The notes beneath the pieces are model-generated. The model was not told the DNA's origin and made no database searches. It saw only the letters and a list, made by a program, of their open reading frames with translations. Below, one piece after another: positions 1 to 12,955 of a stretch of DNA of 64,000 bases. Made by a program: the position numbers and the translations under genes. Position 1 is the first letter of the stretch. Each line of letters begins with the position of its first letter. The stretch is from Eucommia ulmoides (lineage: Eukaryota > Streptophyta > Magnoliopsida > Garryales > Eucommiaceae): contig CM028338.1 in assembly GCA_016647705.1 (NCBI GenBank), positions 19,055,577 to 19,119,576 of the forward strand, written 5' to 3'.

Positions 1-217
1 ACCAAAAAGTATAAACATTCATAAAAACGAGATCTGAAATGAACATTAATAAAAACGAGATCTTGAATGAACATTCAAAACATTCACCCCTAAGATCTGA
101 AAAACAAATCACAAAAATGAACATTCACCTGACATCCCTAAATTTCCAAATGAAATTTCACCTAATCTGGAGAAAACCAGATCTAGAATTTTCTAGATCT
201 GAGATACATACATACAT

Positions 218-254
<37 letters not shown>

Positions 255-454
255 TAGACGGCACGGTGATGACACTAACAGTGATGATGGATCTAGAATG
301 TTTGCAAATCTAAAAGCAATGGTCGGCGATGACGCTAACAGTGAAGGTTCGCGGCTGAGAGAGTAACAGAAGAGATAGATGGGTGATGGTGATGGTTCGA
401 CTGAGAGAGAGGTTAACAGTGGAGATAACGATAAGCGGTGGTGATGCGACGTGA
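1..454. other. AT-rich unassigned stretch with short repeats
   Basis: No gene is seen. It opens with about 30-bp imperfect repeats built on aacgagatct and aacattca (about 10-95). A TA/GA microsatellite follows at about 217-254. Beyond that lie repeated gatgatg and ctaacagtga words in a purine-rich tract. Short ORFs here carry no recognisable domain. Confidence 0.5.
217..254. repeat. (TA)n(GA)n compound microsatellite
   Basis: An uninterrupted TA run passes directly into a GA run, as read from the sequence. Confidence 0.9.
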
Positions 455-1290
455 CTTTACCTGGCTTTCTAAGCGATGGTGATTGTCTGGTTGAGCGAGA
501 GATAGAAGAAAAGACACCATTCTGCCATGGCGATGGTTCGGATGATGAGTAGCAAGAGATCGTCGGACGGAGAATAGAACAACTTATTTGTGGCGGCTGT
601 GGTTGAAGATGGAAAATGGAATGAACAATTAGGGTTTGCTTGTTTGTTATATATATAAGGGTAAATATGTCCATTCATTATCTATAAAGGATTAAATACT
701 AACATGTTGTAATGGAGGATTGAATAATATTTTTTTATTTTATTTTAAAGGTTAATTGAGGAGAGTGATAGTTAAATTTGGTCTAAACATTAAAAAATCC
801 TAGTTTTAGTTTAAATCAAAGTTTATTCCATAATTTATTTATTTTTAAAAAAAAAAAATTATTTTTTTTAATTACGTTTTACATTGTATTTTATTCTCAT
901 GGTCAATGTTTCATTATATCTCCAATGCTTATAATTAAGGTTTGCACCATCAGTTGACAATATCACCTTCCGCCATCGCCTACCATCAAACCTCTGACCT
1001 TTGGTCATCAAAGACAGGCCACCAATTGCCAATTTTTCATTAGTTACATGAAATTATATTTGTAATGTATTTTTTAATTACATGTAAATTTATTTATTTT
1101 TAATTTTTTAGGTTACATTTTTTAATTCATTTTTTAGTATATTTTTTCAGTTACATAGGAGTTGTTTACCTATTAAATGTTTTTTTTAATATTTTTTTTC
1201 TAAAAAATTAGTGCTTTTAACTTATATACAAGGCCATCATAAGCTGGATTTGAGAGATCCAGCTATTGAAAGCCGGATTTCGCTAATCTG
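455..1290. repeat. Dispersed repeat A, copy 1
   Basis: This stretch is homologous over about 835 bp to 8676-9512 in the same orientation. Shared landmarks are a tttacctgg start, the agagatcgtcggacggag block, the tatatataagggtaaatatg block and the aagctggatt hairpin at the right end. It has no conserved reading frame, since the frames differ between copies. It is likely a fragment of a non-autonomous TE. The family is not recognised and no target duplication could be fixed. Confidence 0.75.
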
Positions 1291-1432
1291 GCTTTACCAA
1301 TCTTTAAATATATATATATATATATAAACTTTGGAAGTCCGGTTATATGGTTGATTTTTTCTTTTTTTAAATATAGAGCCGGACTTAGAAAGTTCGGCTT
1401 TCACTTAAAAAGTCAGACTTCCTAAGTCCGGC
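1234..1432. repeat. Cluster of short GCCGGA/TCCGGC stem-loops
   Basis: Several short inverted repeats follow one another: agctggat/atccagct, agccggatt/aatctggct and gccggactt/aagttcggc, then a related imperfect one near 1410-1432. The first two are also present at the end of repeat A copy 2 (about 9474-9512). They look like subterminal structure of a TE. Confidence 0.6.
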
Positions 1433-2349
1433 TTTAGTCCAAATTAGGGTTCCCTTCCCCTTTCCTTTACTTGTCTTCTCCTCATTTCATTCCACACACC
1501 AGTTGTAGCGTCCTTCTTTTCTTTCTCCATTGCTTTTTCTCATTTCCCTTGCTTTCTCTCCATCTCTCTTGCTTCTCGCTTGCTTCCTCTCAAGTCATCC
1601 TCTTTTTCTTAGACCCACAATCAATTTGCCATCTCCATTCGTTATCGCAGCTACTGTTCGCTATCACCGTTGTCATTCGTCCTCGATGTTGCTGTTGTCG
1701 CTCCTCCGTCTAAATATATATATATATAAGGTATCTTTATCTTTTTTTCATTTTTCTTTTTGGCTTTTGCATTTCGGTTTTTAATGTTTAACTCTTTTTT
1801 TTTTCTTTTTTTTATGTTATGTAGATATCTCGATTTTTTTATTTTGCTTTTTATGTTTTTGTTTCTTCTTCTATTATTTTTTATGTGGATCTCGTTTTTA
1901 GGGTTAGATTTTATATATGTAAATCTCATTTGCTTAATTAGTTATAATTTTATGTTTCTGTATATTTAGTTATGTATATTTATATATAATAAATGTTGTT
2001 AATTAGTTGTAAATACTTAGTTATAGTTATATGTTGTTTTAATTAAATGTAAATATAACTATAATATAATATGTGGTGTTTAATTAGTTGTAAAATGGTT
2101 GTTGATTAGTTATAAATATGTTGCTAGTTAGTTGTAATTGGTGAAGAAAGTTTAGAATTTTTAAAGTAATTATATATAACTTAAGAAATGAAATTAGAAA
2201 CGGTAATATGATGCATTTTTTAGTGTATAGTGTAAATAAAATTTTGTTGTTTGTTAGAATGAACCGCAAAGGAATAAAAAGCGCCACACCCGTGCCACGG
2301 GCAAAACTCACGGCACGTCTTAGCAGACTTCACTGAACTCAGTGGAAGC
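1433..2349. other. Unassigned, pyrimidine-rich then AT-rich
   Basis: A CT-rich tract at about 1450-1720 resembles a leader but opens no recognisable ORF. It is followed by a (TA)n run and AT-rich DNA with repeated tagttgtaa words (about 1990-2130). No gene is seen. Confidence 0.4.
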
Positions 2350-3958
2350 TGTTGACCTTAGATGTTTTGATGGACAAATTAACATTGATGTTTTAAAGAA
2401 CTAATATGTTTATTGAGTGATTTTAGAATTGAGTTCTGATTGAGCAAATGAGAAAAAGTTTGAATTTCAAAGATAATACTTGATGATAGTTTTCAAGATG
2501 ATATTTGACAAAGGATTCAAAATGGTTGCAAATGAAGACAATGAAGATGTTTGACGTAGAAAATATTTTTTGTATTTCTAGGTAAAACAAAATAATACTT
2601 TTATGCTCTTAATGCAATCCGACTAGGACCATGCACAACACTAATTAAATTAATTAAATTATGTGTGTCATGGTAAGAAGTGATAAATTTAAGACTCTAA
2701 ATATTTCCAAAAAGTATCAATCAAAGAAAATATCTCAAAAATAAAAAAGAAGGGATTTCAGGCCTAGACGGTTGACCAACATAATGGTTGGTCGACTGGA
2801 AGATTCAGAATGTGAAAACTTTTGTTTTTGGGCTGAACGGTCGACCGACGAAAGGCCAGTCGGCTGGGAGATTCAAGATGGTGTTTTTGAATGTTGATGT
2901 CTGGTCGACCAACAAGTTGCCAACGGATGAAAAATAAACCGTTGGAAGGACAATCGATCGATCGAGGGGCTTAATTTTGAGCTAGTTTGACCAATTCATT
3001 TTTCGAGATCTTCAACCTAAATCCTATGGTTTTGAACATTAAAAACTCTAATTTTAAGGGGATTTGATTATATTTCATATATCTATATTTTAAAGATTTT
3101 TTTAATTAGTTCTTATATTCCTTGATTCTATGAGATTAACTGGTAAGACTATTTTCTATATTTAAGGGATTTGAATCAAAAAAGTTTTGGGGACTAAATT
3201 GAGTTTTCTAAGGAGTAGATTTTGGTTAAATATTTCATAATTAAAATAGTATATTATATAGAGTCTATATATGACATTAATGGTCTTATATTTTGAAAAA
3301 TAGTCGTTATAGTAATTTGAAATCTGTAAATATAGACCTGCTAATTTGAATCCATATCAATTAAGAGAAAGAATTTAAATTAGCTATATTCATAATGGAA
3401 GTATCATTTTGCTGAAAATATTTTCGGGAGAAAAAGTTTTGAATTGAAGAAAGCGTCATTCTTGCTATATCGGGATTGAGTCTTACGATTGATCTTCTTA
3501 AAGAAATCTCTGTGAGATTTTTTCTTGTTTTCTTTCTCAAATTAATTGTGGTTTAATTGATTAATATCTTTTGATTGAGGTTGTAGTATTTTTGTGTGAA
3601 AAACGATTTCTATATTTGAATATCCTGAAAATCCTGTAAAACGATTTTTGTCTGTGAAATATGATTATATTATCTTTGTTCTTTAAATCGAGTAAAAATA
3701 GATTTGTATTCTCACATACTTCAATCACGTAGTATATCAATACATTAATTCAGTATATATTGTATTGAGGTGGTAGAAGCGTCTGTGGGAAGAAACATAT
3801 TATTTTTTGAATTTGTGAGTGTGAGACGATTAGAGACATTTGGTCGGTGTCTAATCAGGGTTTAGGTTTGATTCTTAGCCTGTAAAATGATTAAGTTTGA
3901 TTATTCATGTAAAAGAATTAGTTTAGTCTTTAGCCTAGTAAAAAGATAGTTAGGTTTA
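2350..3958 (+). mobile_element. Truncated SIRE-like LTR (divergent copy)
   Basis: It begins TGTTGACC and aligns with the start of the LTRs at 14661 and 24469 through shared ttttgatggacaa and attgagtg words. It keeps the same internal arrangement: GTCGAC/CGACC motifs around 2770-2960, then the aagaaatc region, the gtggtagaagc block and the repeated ttagcctg motifs. It stops at 3958, where another LTR element begins, and the 3' end of the LTR is missing. It is more diverged than the other copies. Confidence 0.7.
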
Positions 3959-5369
3959 TGTACAACAAGGTTTTTACATGCTCGCGTATTGACTACTCGC
4001 AAATATACGTGGTCCAGTTTTAATATAGTGGATCTTTAAGATCGGATATCGTTCCCACAGGGACGGTGTGAATAATTGAATACCGCAATTTGCATAGTCT
4101 TATATTATCCAGACGGTTCAAGAAATGTTTAAATTAAACTAATTAAAACTAAACTAAACTATAATTAGTGGGTTAATCCTAACTAAGTTGATTACCTAGG
4201 GATATATTTCGTTCACTTAATACATGTTTGATTTCATTTAGTTAACAATAACGAAGTTTAGGTATCCGACAATCTCGGTTTATAAACTCACTCGCCACCT
4301 CTCCCGAGTGTAAGATGAGTGAATACGTGACTTCGCGTCAACGAATAAGTCTTCCTCAATGTCTTAACTACACTAGGTCACGTGATTTTCTCCCCAACGT
4401 CATTGATTGCACACTTTCTAACGCCCTTCCGATCGTTAGATCATAACGATGTGTTACCCTAATCCGAATCCGGGGTTACCTCTTCCGAGTGTCAAACCCC
4501 GTATTCTCAAATCCAACCCTAATACCTTAACAAGCATATTAAAGTTTTCATAAAATGAAAAACACAATCGGAATTAAAAATAAAAAACCGTTAAAGAAAC
4601 ATATATTTCATTAAACTAGTATTTACACAACTACATCTATCCCTACCTAATATTTATCTAATCTAACATGATCTTGGGTATTAAAATATTAAACCAAGAG
4701 GGATTCATCATCATTTACAATAAAATATTGAATTACAAAGAGAGAAACAAAGAGAGAAAGATCAAATCTTAAAGTGGAGTGGTCTCCACTTTTGCCGAAG
4801 ATCGATCCGCTAGTGTTTCCTCTTCTCCGGATGATGAATCTCCTCTTTGAGCTCTTAAAAAATGGCCAAGGACCACCTCCTAAGGGTTAGGGACGTTCAA
4901 CCTTCAAGAGTTCTTTTATGGAAGTGGGATAATGGGTATTTATAGGTGCAAGGCTTCAAAATATCTGAAAATATCTATTTTACTGTATAGAGCTGACCGC
5001 CGCGGCGGTGGGTATGTCGGCCAGCTTTCCAAACTCTCTGATCTTTCACTGCCTAGGCGATGAGTAAGTCGGTTTAACCTTGGCCGCAGCGGTGGAGATT
5101 AACGCCGCGGCGGTAAAACAACTCCAACTTTCTGCACTTTCACCGCCGCAGTGGTGGCATTCTCGCCACGGTGGTGGGTCTTGTGATCTTGAAACCTTGT
5201 TTCTTCATCATTTCTTCACTATTTTTTCATCGTTTCGCCTGTTTATAGCTCGTTAACGTCCCTACACCTGATTTAACTAAAAACAAACTAAAACACAATT
5301 AAATATTAATAATACACTCGAAAACTATCAAATTCGGTTTAGAAATAGATAGGTATTTTACACCTATCA
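3959..5369. mobile_element. LTR of a non-coding LARD-like element, left copy
   Basis: This 1411-bp unit starts TGTAC and ends CTATCA. It matches the complete insertion at 19779-21252, which has the same TG/CA ends and a target duplication. Beyond 5369 the sequence continues as internal DNA (ataccccaaaacttaaaat), so this is an LTR joined to its interior and not a solo LTR. Read on the minus strand, that junction looks like a polypurine tract abutting TGATAGG, so the element probably points left. It carries GC-rich palindromes around 4990-5180. Confidence 0.7.
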
Positions 5370-8097
5370 AATACCCCAAAACTTAAAATTTTGCTAGCTC
5401 TCGAGCAAAACACCCTAACACTAAATTAAACTTACTATACTAATTAACTAACAACTAATCTAAAAATGAAAAACTTTAACAAAGAAGAAGTATATGCATG
5501 CGAGTTCCAAATTCAATCGAAGAAACCAAGTTGGTCCTTCCCTCAACAACTCTCAATCTGATCTAGTTCAAGAAACAATACACACCAAGTGGTGTTCTAG
5601 AATTTCAACACTCAATATCAATAAAAACCATTCTAGATCCATTTGAAATGTGTGTGTGTGTGAGTGCTCACATGTATAACTAACCAAACTCCAGATTGGA
5701 TCATTCAGTAGACAAGCTCATGACTTAAACCTTAAAGGATTCAGGAAAACCATATGCTTAACTAGGCTCGACTATCCACTAATGCAGGTTCGAATATTCA
5801 TAGAGATCAATAGGGCTTGGTTAAACTTTGGAGAACGACCAAGGGTATCGCAGGAATAGAAAATAGTAAATCGTTATAATTGAACGATACCCGAGGCACA
5901 AATGCTTGTCGCTATCTTTCTCTCATAACCTCACATATTTAAAATACAACCCTGAATAAGAACTTAAGAACGTTGTATTCACTTGTCGATGAAAATAAAA
6001 ACTATATTCACATAGTTTGTGAGTGTGTGTGTGTGTGTGTGTGTGTTTTAGAGAAACATTGTCACACCCCCAAACTTATTCGAATTTGTACGATTTTAGG
6101 GGTGTGCAAATAGAACTAAAAGATTGACAAGTGAATACGCTAATACCGAACCAATAATAATTTATCTGAAACTCCAATTGCTCACTTCAAGTTACCATTA
6201 GTCTATACTACTTGATTTCACTCAATTTTGACTTTTAGGCTTAACAACAATAGTTTGGAAAAATTTAATTGGATAAAGTATTGAAACGTGTTCAGAATTG
6301 AAAAGATTATTGGCTTCGACAGGGGAACAAGGGAATACATTTTTCAGGTTAGCTACAAAGGTTCAAGCGAAAAAAAATGAAGGCTTAAATCACGCCTCCG
6401 GAATTACCTTACCTAGGATTTCGCCTCAAGTCTACCCCCAAATCAAGTTCTAGATTCCTTATTTGTGTCATGAATTTTTTACTAAATAATCAACGTCAAA
6501 TCATTCAAATAATTATACACTGAGTCCATGCAATCGTGTGATTTTAGGATCAAAATATTTTTTACCTAATCGACATGCTTAGCACACAAAACACACATGA
6601 ATGGCATTATCCCCGACCTCGATATACAATTAAGAGATAGTTTTCATCATCGGGAAATGGCCCTAGACGAAATCAACAACTCACATAGCATATACGACTT
6701 CATACATACACATTTCTACATTACTCTAAATACTAACATACATACACTAATCTAAGCATTTAACATGCAAAAACAAAAAATTAAAATAAAGCTTAACTAA
6801 AAATTAAAGTTTTACATACAAAAATATTTCCACATTTCTCATCTTTCTTTAACAACACAAACGTGATGTACATTCCCCCCAAACTTAAAAAGAGGCAGTG
6901 TCCTTACTGACTAAGTAGCGAACCCAATAACAGTTTATAGCAATGACAAGTAAAATTGGGTGCCGAGACATACCTAGGGGCTAAGACGTAAAAGTCTCAC
7001 CCTCTACCGTTCACTGGGAGGAAAGTCATCGCCACCACTTATCACATCGGAATGGAAATTATGGCGGTTGCAAGAGGTGCGGTGGCACAGGTGGCATAGG
7101 CGGATAAGTACTTATATCAATGCTGAAACGGTCACACATGAGCTGTTGGATTTGATCTTGCGCACACACTAATCTCAATGTTTCAACAAAATATGAACAA
7201 TGTATCATGCAATTTTGTTTCACACAATTTAACAATCCATAGAAACTTAATTTATCACCAAAAATCAAACCAAAATCCCATAAAAATTGAAAATCGCAAA
7301 AATGGGGTTGAAAATTGATTTGTGGTGGAAATCACAAATTTTGTAAATGGAAGGATGAATTTGAGGATTTGAAACGGTTTGGAAGGATGAAAATGGAGAA
7401 ATTTTGGAGTTTAGAGGTGATTGTGGCATTTTTGTATAGTGGTATGGTTTTAATCAAATAGAGGCCTCATCGTCGCGGCGATGGGAATCACAACCTCGGT
7501 GGTGTGAGCGTCTTTTTTAAAACCAATACATTCTGTCGTTTCACCGCCTAGGCGGTGGGAATTACTGCCTCTGTGGTGAAGCGCCTATTTCACAACCTAA
7601 CATTGTTGTTTCACCACCTCAGTGGTGGAGTTCACCGCTGCAACGGTGAGGTGTTTATGCTGAAAACTTGACATCCTGCAATGTCACCGCCGAGGCGGTG
7701 AGCCTGCTACTGAATTTCATTTTTTCTTTAAGTTTTCACACAAAGGCTCCACTCCACGCGTTTCCACTTCACTTGTTCAATGTTTTTAAGTGCGAAACAT
7801 ATCTCCGAGTATCCTTACTCCCAAATTTACCTCCAAACACGCTCTGAGACCATTCCGGCCTCCAAAAAATAAATAATAGCAAAAATTGGGTAAATTTTGA
7901 TACCCTCGATTTTGGATCAAACAAATGTGACTTGCTTGATTTATCGTCCCTAGCTAGACTTGGTGGAACATTTTTCACCAAAATCCCTCATAGACAAGGA
8001 ATTAGGGATAGAATGCTCAATTGGATCACGATTCATGGTATTGAAGTTGGCTTCTTCTCTCTCTCTCTTTATCCTTTTCAACGTATGCTCGATCTCA
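5370..8097 (-). mobile_element. Interior of LARD-like LTR element, no usable coding capacity
   Basis: The 2.7 kb between the two LTR copies has no ORF over about 70 codons. Landmarks are a GT microsatellite near 6021, twice-seen cccccaaactta blocks (about 6066 and 6878), and a minus-strand ORF ending in a proline-rich YPPMPPVPPH tail (7059-7268). That ORF could be a gag remnant or chance. A second cluster of CACCGCC/GGCGGTG palindromes lies at about 7465-7705. Calling it LARD-like rests on the long non-coding interior, and the parent lineage is not determined. Confidence 0.5.
6021..6047. repeat. (GT)n microsatellite
   Basis: A run of about 13 GT units lies in the interior of the LARD-like element. 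Confidence 0.9.
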
Positions 8098-8490
8098 GGA
8101 ATTCATCTAATCTAACATGATCTTGGCCATTGAAACATTAAACCAAGAGGGATTCATCATCATTTACAATAAAATATTAAATTACAAAGAAAGAAACAAA
8201 GAGAGAAATATCAAATCTTAAAGAAGAGTGGTCTCAACTTTCACCGAAGATCGATCCGCTAGTGTTTCCTCTTCTCCGGATGATGAATCTCATCTTTGAG
8301 CTCTTCAAAAATGGCCAAGGACCACCTCCTAAGGGTTAGGCACGTTCAACCTTCAAGAGTTCTTTTATGGAAGTAGGAGAATGAGTATTTATAGGTGCAA
8401 GGCTTCAAAATATCAGAAAATATCTATTTTGCTGTACAGAGGTGACCGCCGCAGTGGTGGGGATCAGCGCTGCGACGGTGGGTATGTAGG
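8098..8490. mobile_element. LARD-like LTR fragment, right copy
   Basis: Nearly identical to about 4650-5020 of the left LTR, including the gatcgatccgctagtgtttc block. It is truncated on both sides: the left abuts interior sequence and the right ends inside the palindrome region next to a gypsy gag scrap. Confidence 0.75.
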
Positions 8491-8514
8491 AGCCTAGCAT
8501 CTACAAGATAGTGA

Positions 8515-8672
8515 AACAAAATGCTTCTCCTTTTAATACGATCGTGCCGCGGGAGACGATCCCTGCTAATTTCAAGATGTTATCCTAGAATGGGACATAC
8601 CAAGGAGACTTCGACCCAACGGTGCACCTTGATACCTACCACGGACATATGGATCGACAAGGAGCATCGGAC
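8515..8672 (+). pseudogene. Ty3/gypsy gag fragment
   Basis: The + strand reads IPANFKM, then a stretch with a stop, then DPTVHLDTYHGHM and QGASD. This is the pattern at the start of the Retrotrans_gag domain of plant gypsy elements (IPxxFKMP..YDGTxDPxxHL). At least two in-frame stops and truncation by repeat A at about 8673 make it a relic. It has no link to the LARD interior on its left except adjacency. Confidence 0.6.
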
Positions 8673-8675
8673 TAA

Positions 8676-9512
8676 CATGTTTTACCTGGTTTTCTAAGCG
8701 GTGATGATGGTCTGGCTGAGCGAAAGAGAGAAGAGAAGACATCATTCTGCCATGGCAATGGTTCAAAAGATAGGTAGCGAGAGATCGTCGGACGGAGAAT
8801 GGAACAGCTTACTTGCGGCGGCTGTGGTTGAAGATGGAAAATGGAATAAACAATTAGCGTTTACTTCTTTGTTATATATATAAGGGTAAATATGTCCATT
8901 CATTATCTATAAAGGAGTAAATACTAACATGTTTTAATGGAGGATTAAATAATAACTTTTTTATTTTAAAAGTTAATTGAGGAGTGAGAGAGTTAAATTT
9001 GGTCTAAACATTAAAAAATCCTAGTTTTAGTTTCAATCAGAGTTTATTCCATAATTTATTCTTTTAAAAAAAAAATTAATATTATTTTTTTTAATTATGT
9101 TTTACGTTGAATTTTTGTCTCATAGTCAATGTTTCATTATATCTCCAATGCTTATAATTAAAGTTTGCATCATCGGTTGACAATATCACTCTCCGCCACC
9201 GCCTACCATCAGACCTCTGACCTTCGGTCTTCGAAGACAAGCCACCAATTGCCAATTTTTCATTAGTTACATGTAATTATATTTTTAATGTATTTTTTAA
9301 TTACATGTAAATTTATTTATTTTTTATTTTTTTTAGTTACATTTTTTAAGTCTATTTTTAATTTTTTTTTTAGTATATTTTTTTTCAATTACATAGGAGT
9401 TGTTTACCTATTAAATATTTTTTTAATTTTTTTTTAAAATTAGTTCTTTTAACTTATATGCAAGTCCATCATAAGCTGGATTCGCGAAATCCAGCTATTG
9501 AAAGCTGGATTT
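8676..9512. repeat. Dispersed repeat A, copy 2
   Basis: Second copy of the unit at 455-1290, with the same orientation and ends, and many small indels in A/T runs. It directly abuts the gypsy gag fragment, so it probably inserted into that element. Confidence 0.75.
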
Positions 9513-10597
9513 CAGGACATTATATGTCCTCTTTCCAACTGGTTGCTCCCACAGCCCTTATACTAGGACCAACATGTTCTTCCACCTCGGAGTATTCTTG
9601 GGGATCCCCACTATAAGCCTTCCAATTCGAGTGTGGAATTGAAACCAGCTATTAGATGGCTTCACATTCCTCGATACCTGGTAAAAGTGAAAAAACAAGG
9701 GGGATGTGGGAGGCACGCTATTTCTTATGCAAAGTATGATGAAGCCAATTATCAGCCTCGAAGCATTAGGAGCTAATTGGGCAGGCGCCCAATTGACACG
9801 ATGACGAATTTTGCGAAAAAGAGGATAAAGGGAAAACTCACTTCGAGATGAAAGCATCAGTATAAAAGGCGATGCATCTATGCGGGCAATGAAGCAATTG
9901 ATAAAAAACACTCTTGAAGGAATAGAGTAGTTCTTGTACATTTCAAGGACCGAGCATCCGTCAAGCGACTCGCCACAGACTTAACCTCTTCCAACACAGA
10001 CACGTAGGCCACTGCCAAAGCAACTGTTGCAGTGAGGAAGGGAAAGTGTAGTTTTTTAGTAGCCTTCGTCTCATCTCCACAATCGTGCATAGCCAGCGGA
10101 GCTCTGCGAGAAATGCCCCGACCCTCCATAGGCGTCACCTTGGACAACGGCCTAGCTTTACTGTCATTATTGCTCCCAGAAGGGCAAAAACACAACTAGG
10201 AATTTCTCGATATTGCGAATGTATAAACTAGACGTAACAAAGAAAGCTCACTAGAGAAAAGAAGCAAGAACAATTATCTGGAAAAACATAATGGGAGAGT
10301 TCGAAAACTTTCTCCTTTTCAAGGGATGCGAGCACAAATCCCCTTCAACAGTCATCTGGAAAATCGAATCAGCTAGCTGTTTAATTAGTCTTAAGGCATT
10401 TAATGCCTGACACTCTCAAAGGACAAAGGTCAAAGCGTTTGGCTAAAGCTAGCACACCGGTTGGGCACGAGCCATGAAGAAACGAGAAAGATTGAATCCT
10501 AGTGAAAACGCCCCAGTATTCCCAGGATACAAATCATTACGGGCCTAGGAATAGGGGGCATCTGATGAGGAAAAATTTGGCGGGACTAAAAGGGCGT
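9513..10597. other. Unassigned, probable LTR-retrotransposon remnant
   Basis: More GC-rich than its surroundings. Minus-strand ORFs of 127 and 105 codons (9558-9941, 9878-10195) show no domain I recognise. The stretch is bounded on the left by repeat A and on the right by a solo LTR. I see no conserved gene. Confidence 0.35.
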
Positions 10598-12955
10598 TGT
10601 TGGCGCAGTGAGCTACCCAAGAGGGGGGTGAATTGGGTAGTATTAAAAATTATCAGAATATAACACTTCAAAAATTAAACAATTAATTTTATCCTAAAAT
10701 TAATTATTATCTTTATAGCAGCGGATATATGTTATCAACTAGGTGCACACCCAAACAACAGAATATAAATAATATAAAGAAACAATACAGAACACCACGA
10801 TATATCCTGGTTCACCAAGCTACTCGTGGCTAATCCAGTCCTCTAAGCCCCACGGAGATTCGTACCCACTAAACTCAAGATTCTTTTACAGGTAGGAACC
10901 AAACCCTCACAATGATTCTTTTTGCAGGCTCAAAATCAACATTTACAATCCTTTTCCACAGGTTCAGGAATAACCTTATTTTTTTCCCAAGCTCAAGACT
11001 AACCTAATCATTTCACAGGCTAATGATTAACCTAATTCTATTATAGGGAGAATCACAACCTAATTCTTTTTATACTTTAGGCTCAAGAATTAAAGCTAAC
11101 AATCACTCCAAGTATCATTTTCCCAGGTAAGGATGAAACCTTTACAATTCACTCACAATTGATCCTAATCAGGAAGAATCACACCTAAGTGTTTTTCAAG
11201 GAAAAAGAGTAACCTAACCTTTTTGTACACTAGGCAAAGATCAAAACCTCAATCTCTTTACTGGAAGAGATTGAAACCCAACTACCCCTGATTAGATATT
11301 CTCAATAGTACCTAATCCGCACACAACTTACCAATTACAAAATTGATAAGCTTTTCTCATTCGAAGCTTCTACCACCCCAAATTAATTAGAACTCAATTA
11401 ATGTCGGAAATAAAGTGAGAAAACAAAATCGGATTATAATAAAGAATGTCGATAGCACAATTAAACACGTAATCAGATTAACACACAAATCGTTTTTAAA
11501 AGAATTTTATGCTTTTAAAGTTCAAAAACGATTTCTCAAAAAGATCAATTCACCAAGCAAATAATAATAATAAAATAATCAATTAAAGAATAAGCCTGGA
11601 ACGATCTCACCAGGAAAAACACCGAATAGATTGCATGTAGTATCGCAAGACAATTTAGATCGGTGACGCTAACTCAAACGGCCCTTTAACTCAAGAACTT
11701 CTAAATAATCAATCTCACAATTGATCTCTCAAAATAATATCAGAATGATGATTCTTAGAAAAGTTTAGGAACTGAATAGTTCTTAATATTGTGTGTATTG
11801 TCATCTTGTTATGTGAAATCCGCAGGTCTATATATAAGGAATTAGAACAAGCCTTCCAACGGCTAGTTTTAAAATATAAGTATCTAAAAAGCACTTATAA
11901 ACCTCATATATCATTATGACTTAATCCGGGTATAATTTACTCAATAATATCTTTTTGAAAATTCAATTAAGTCCCTCAAACATTTTCTCAAACTCAATTA
12001 GATAAGATAGAAATAATTACATGTACTAAATTGAGAGATATCAAAAATACTTGAACCATATTTATAAGGATATTTAAATATTAATTAAATAGATTAAAAT
12101 ATATTAGATTCCTAAGATATCTCGCATATCTTAACCATAAACGGCCAATAACGGCTACTATTTGAATAAAATCCGAAATTCTATAAATCCTGAAACAGAT
12201 CCATCTGTCGACCGACCAAGGCCTGTCTGTCGACCGCCCGATTTAGGACGTAGCCCAAGCCAAAATCTCTTCGCCCATCGGTCGGCCGCCCATACTTCAT
12301 CTGTCGATCGGACGATTCAGAGAGTTACACAAGTCGACTCTTCTGTCGATCGGCAGATTCAGAGACTTCCTCTTTTGGCCATAGGTCAACTTACCTATTG
12401 ACCGATCGATTCAAAGAGTTCACCATTTAGGCTCAGGTCGACTTACTTGTCGACCGAGAGATTCAGTAACCCCACTTATCTTTCATAAGTCGACTGATCA
12501 ATGCTCAAATCCTCTCCTTAATTCGATTTTAATTAATTTTCTTCGACATTTTCACCCCTTTAACCGATTTATTTTCTCGGTTAGCTCCACTAAAATCTTA
12601 AATTCAATTTTAATCAATTATCTTTATTTCTTTTTCAATTACACATAGGAGTAAAAAATTAACTAATTAGGATCCTATAAAAACACACATAATTTTAAAA
12701 AATATTTTTGTGTCATGTGTGATTCTAATCGGGATATATTAATAGTTAAAATTTAACCTGAGTTGTTTTCCCTAGGTTCTTCAATTTCTTCAAACTTTTA
12801 ATCTTCCATCATCTTTATCATCATCTTTAGCATTGCCACAATATCTTCATGATCATTTTCATCACTGAAATTAATAAACTGAAACACTCAATAAAATCAT
12901 TAGTTCCACCAAAAATATCAACATTTAATTTTTCATCAAAATCTTAGGATCAATA
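10598..12955 (-). mobile_element. Solo SIRE-like LTR, minus strand
   Basis: The 2358-bp unit is the reverse complement of the copia LTR at 14661-16910. It starts TGTTGGCGCAGTGAGCTACCC and ends in the complement of the LTR start (cttaggatcaata, with the terminal CA mutated). The minus strand has a TATA-type promoter box near 11830. GTCGAC/CGACCG motifs cluster at about 12195-12500. No internal region follows. The flanks GGCGT and GACGG do not make a convincing target duplication. Confidence 0.8.

Noticed and set aside
1471..1784. Ser/Leu/Phe-rich ORFs as secreted peptides
   Set aside because: Pyrimidine-rich low-complexity DNA gives hydrophobic ORFs by chance. No conserved processing motif was seen.
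9558..10195. Two minus-strand ORFs (127 and 105 codons)
   Set aside because: They are flanked by TE relics and show no domain, so they were kept only as an unassigned remnant.
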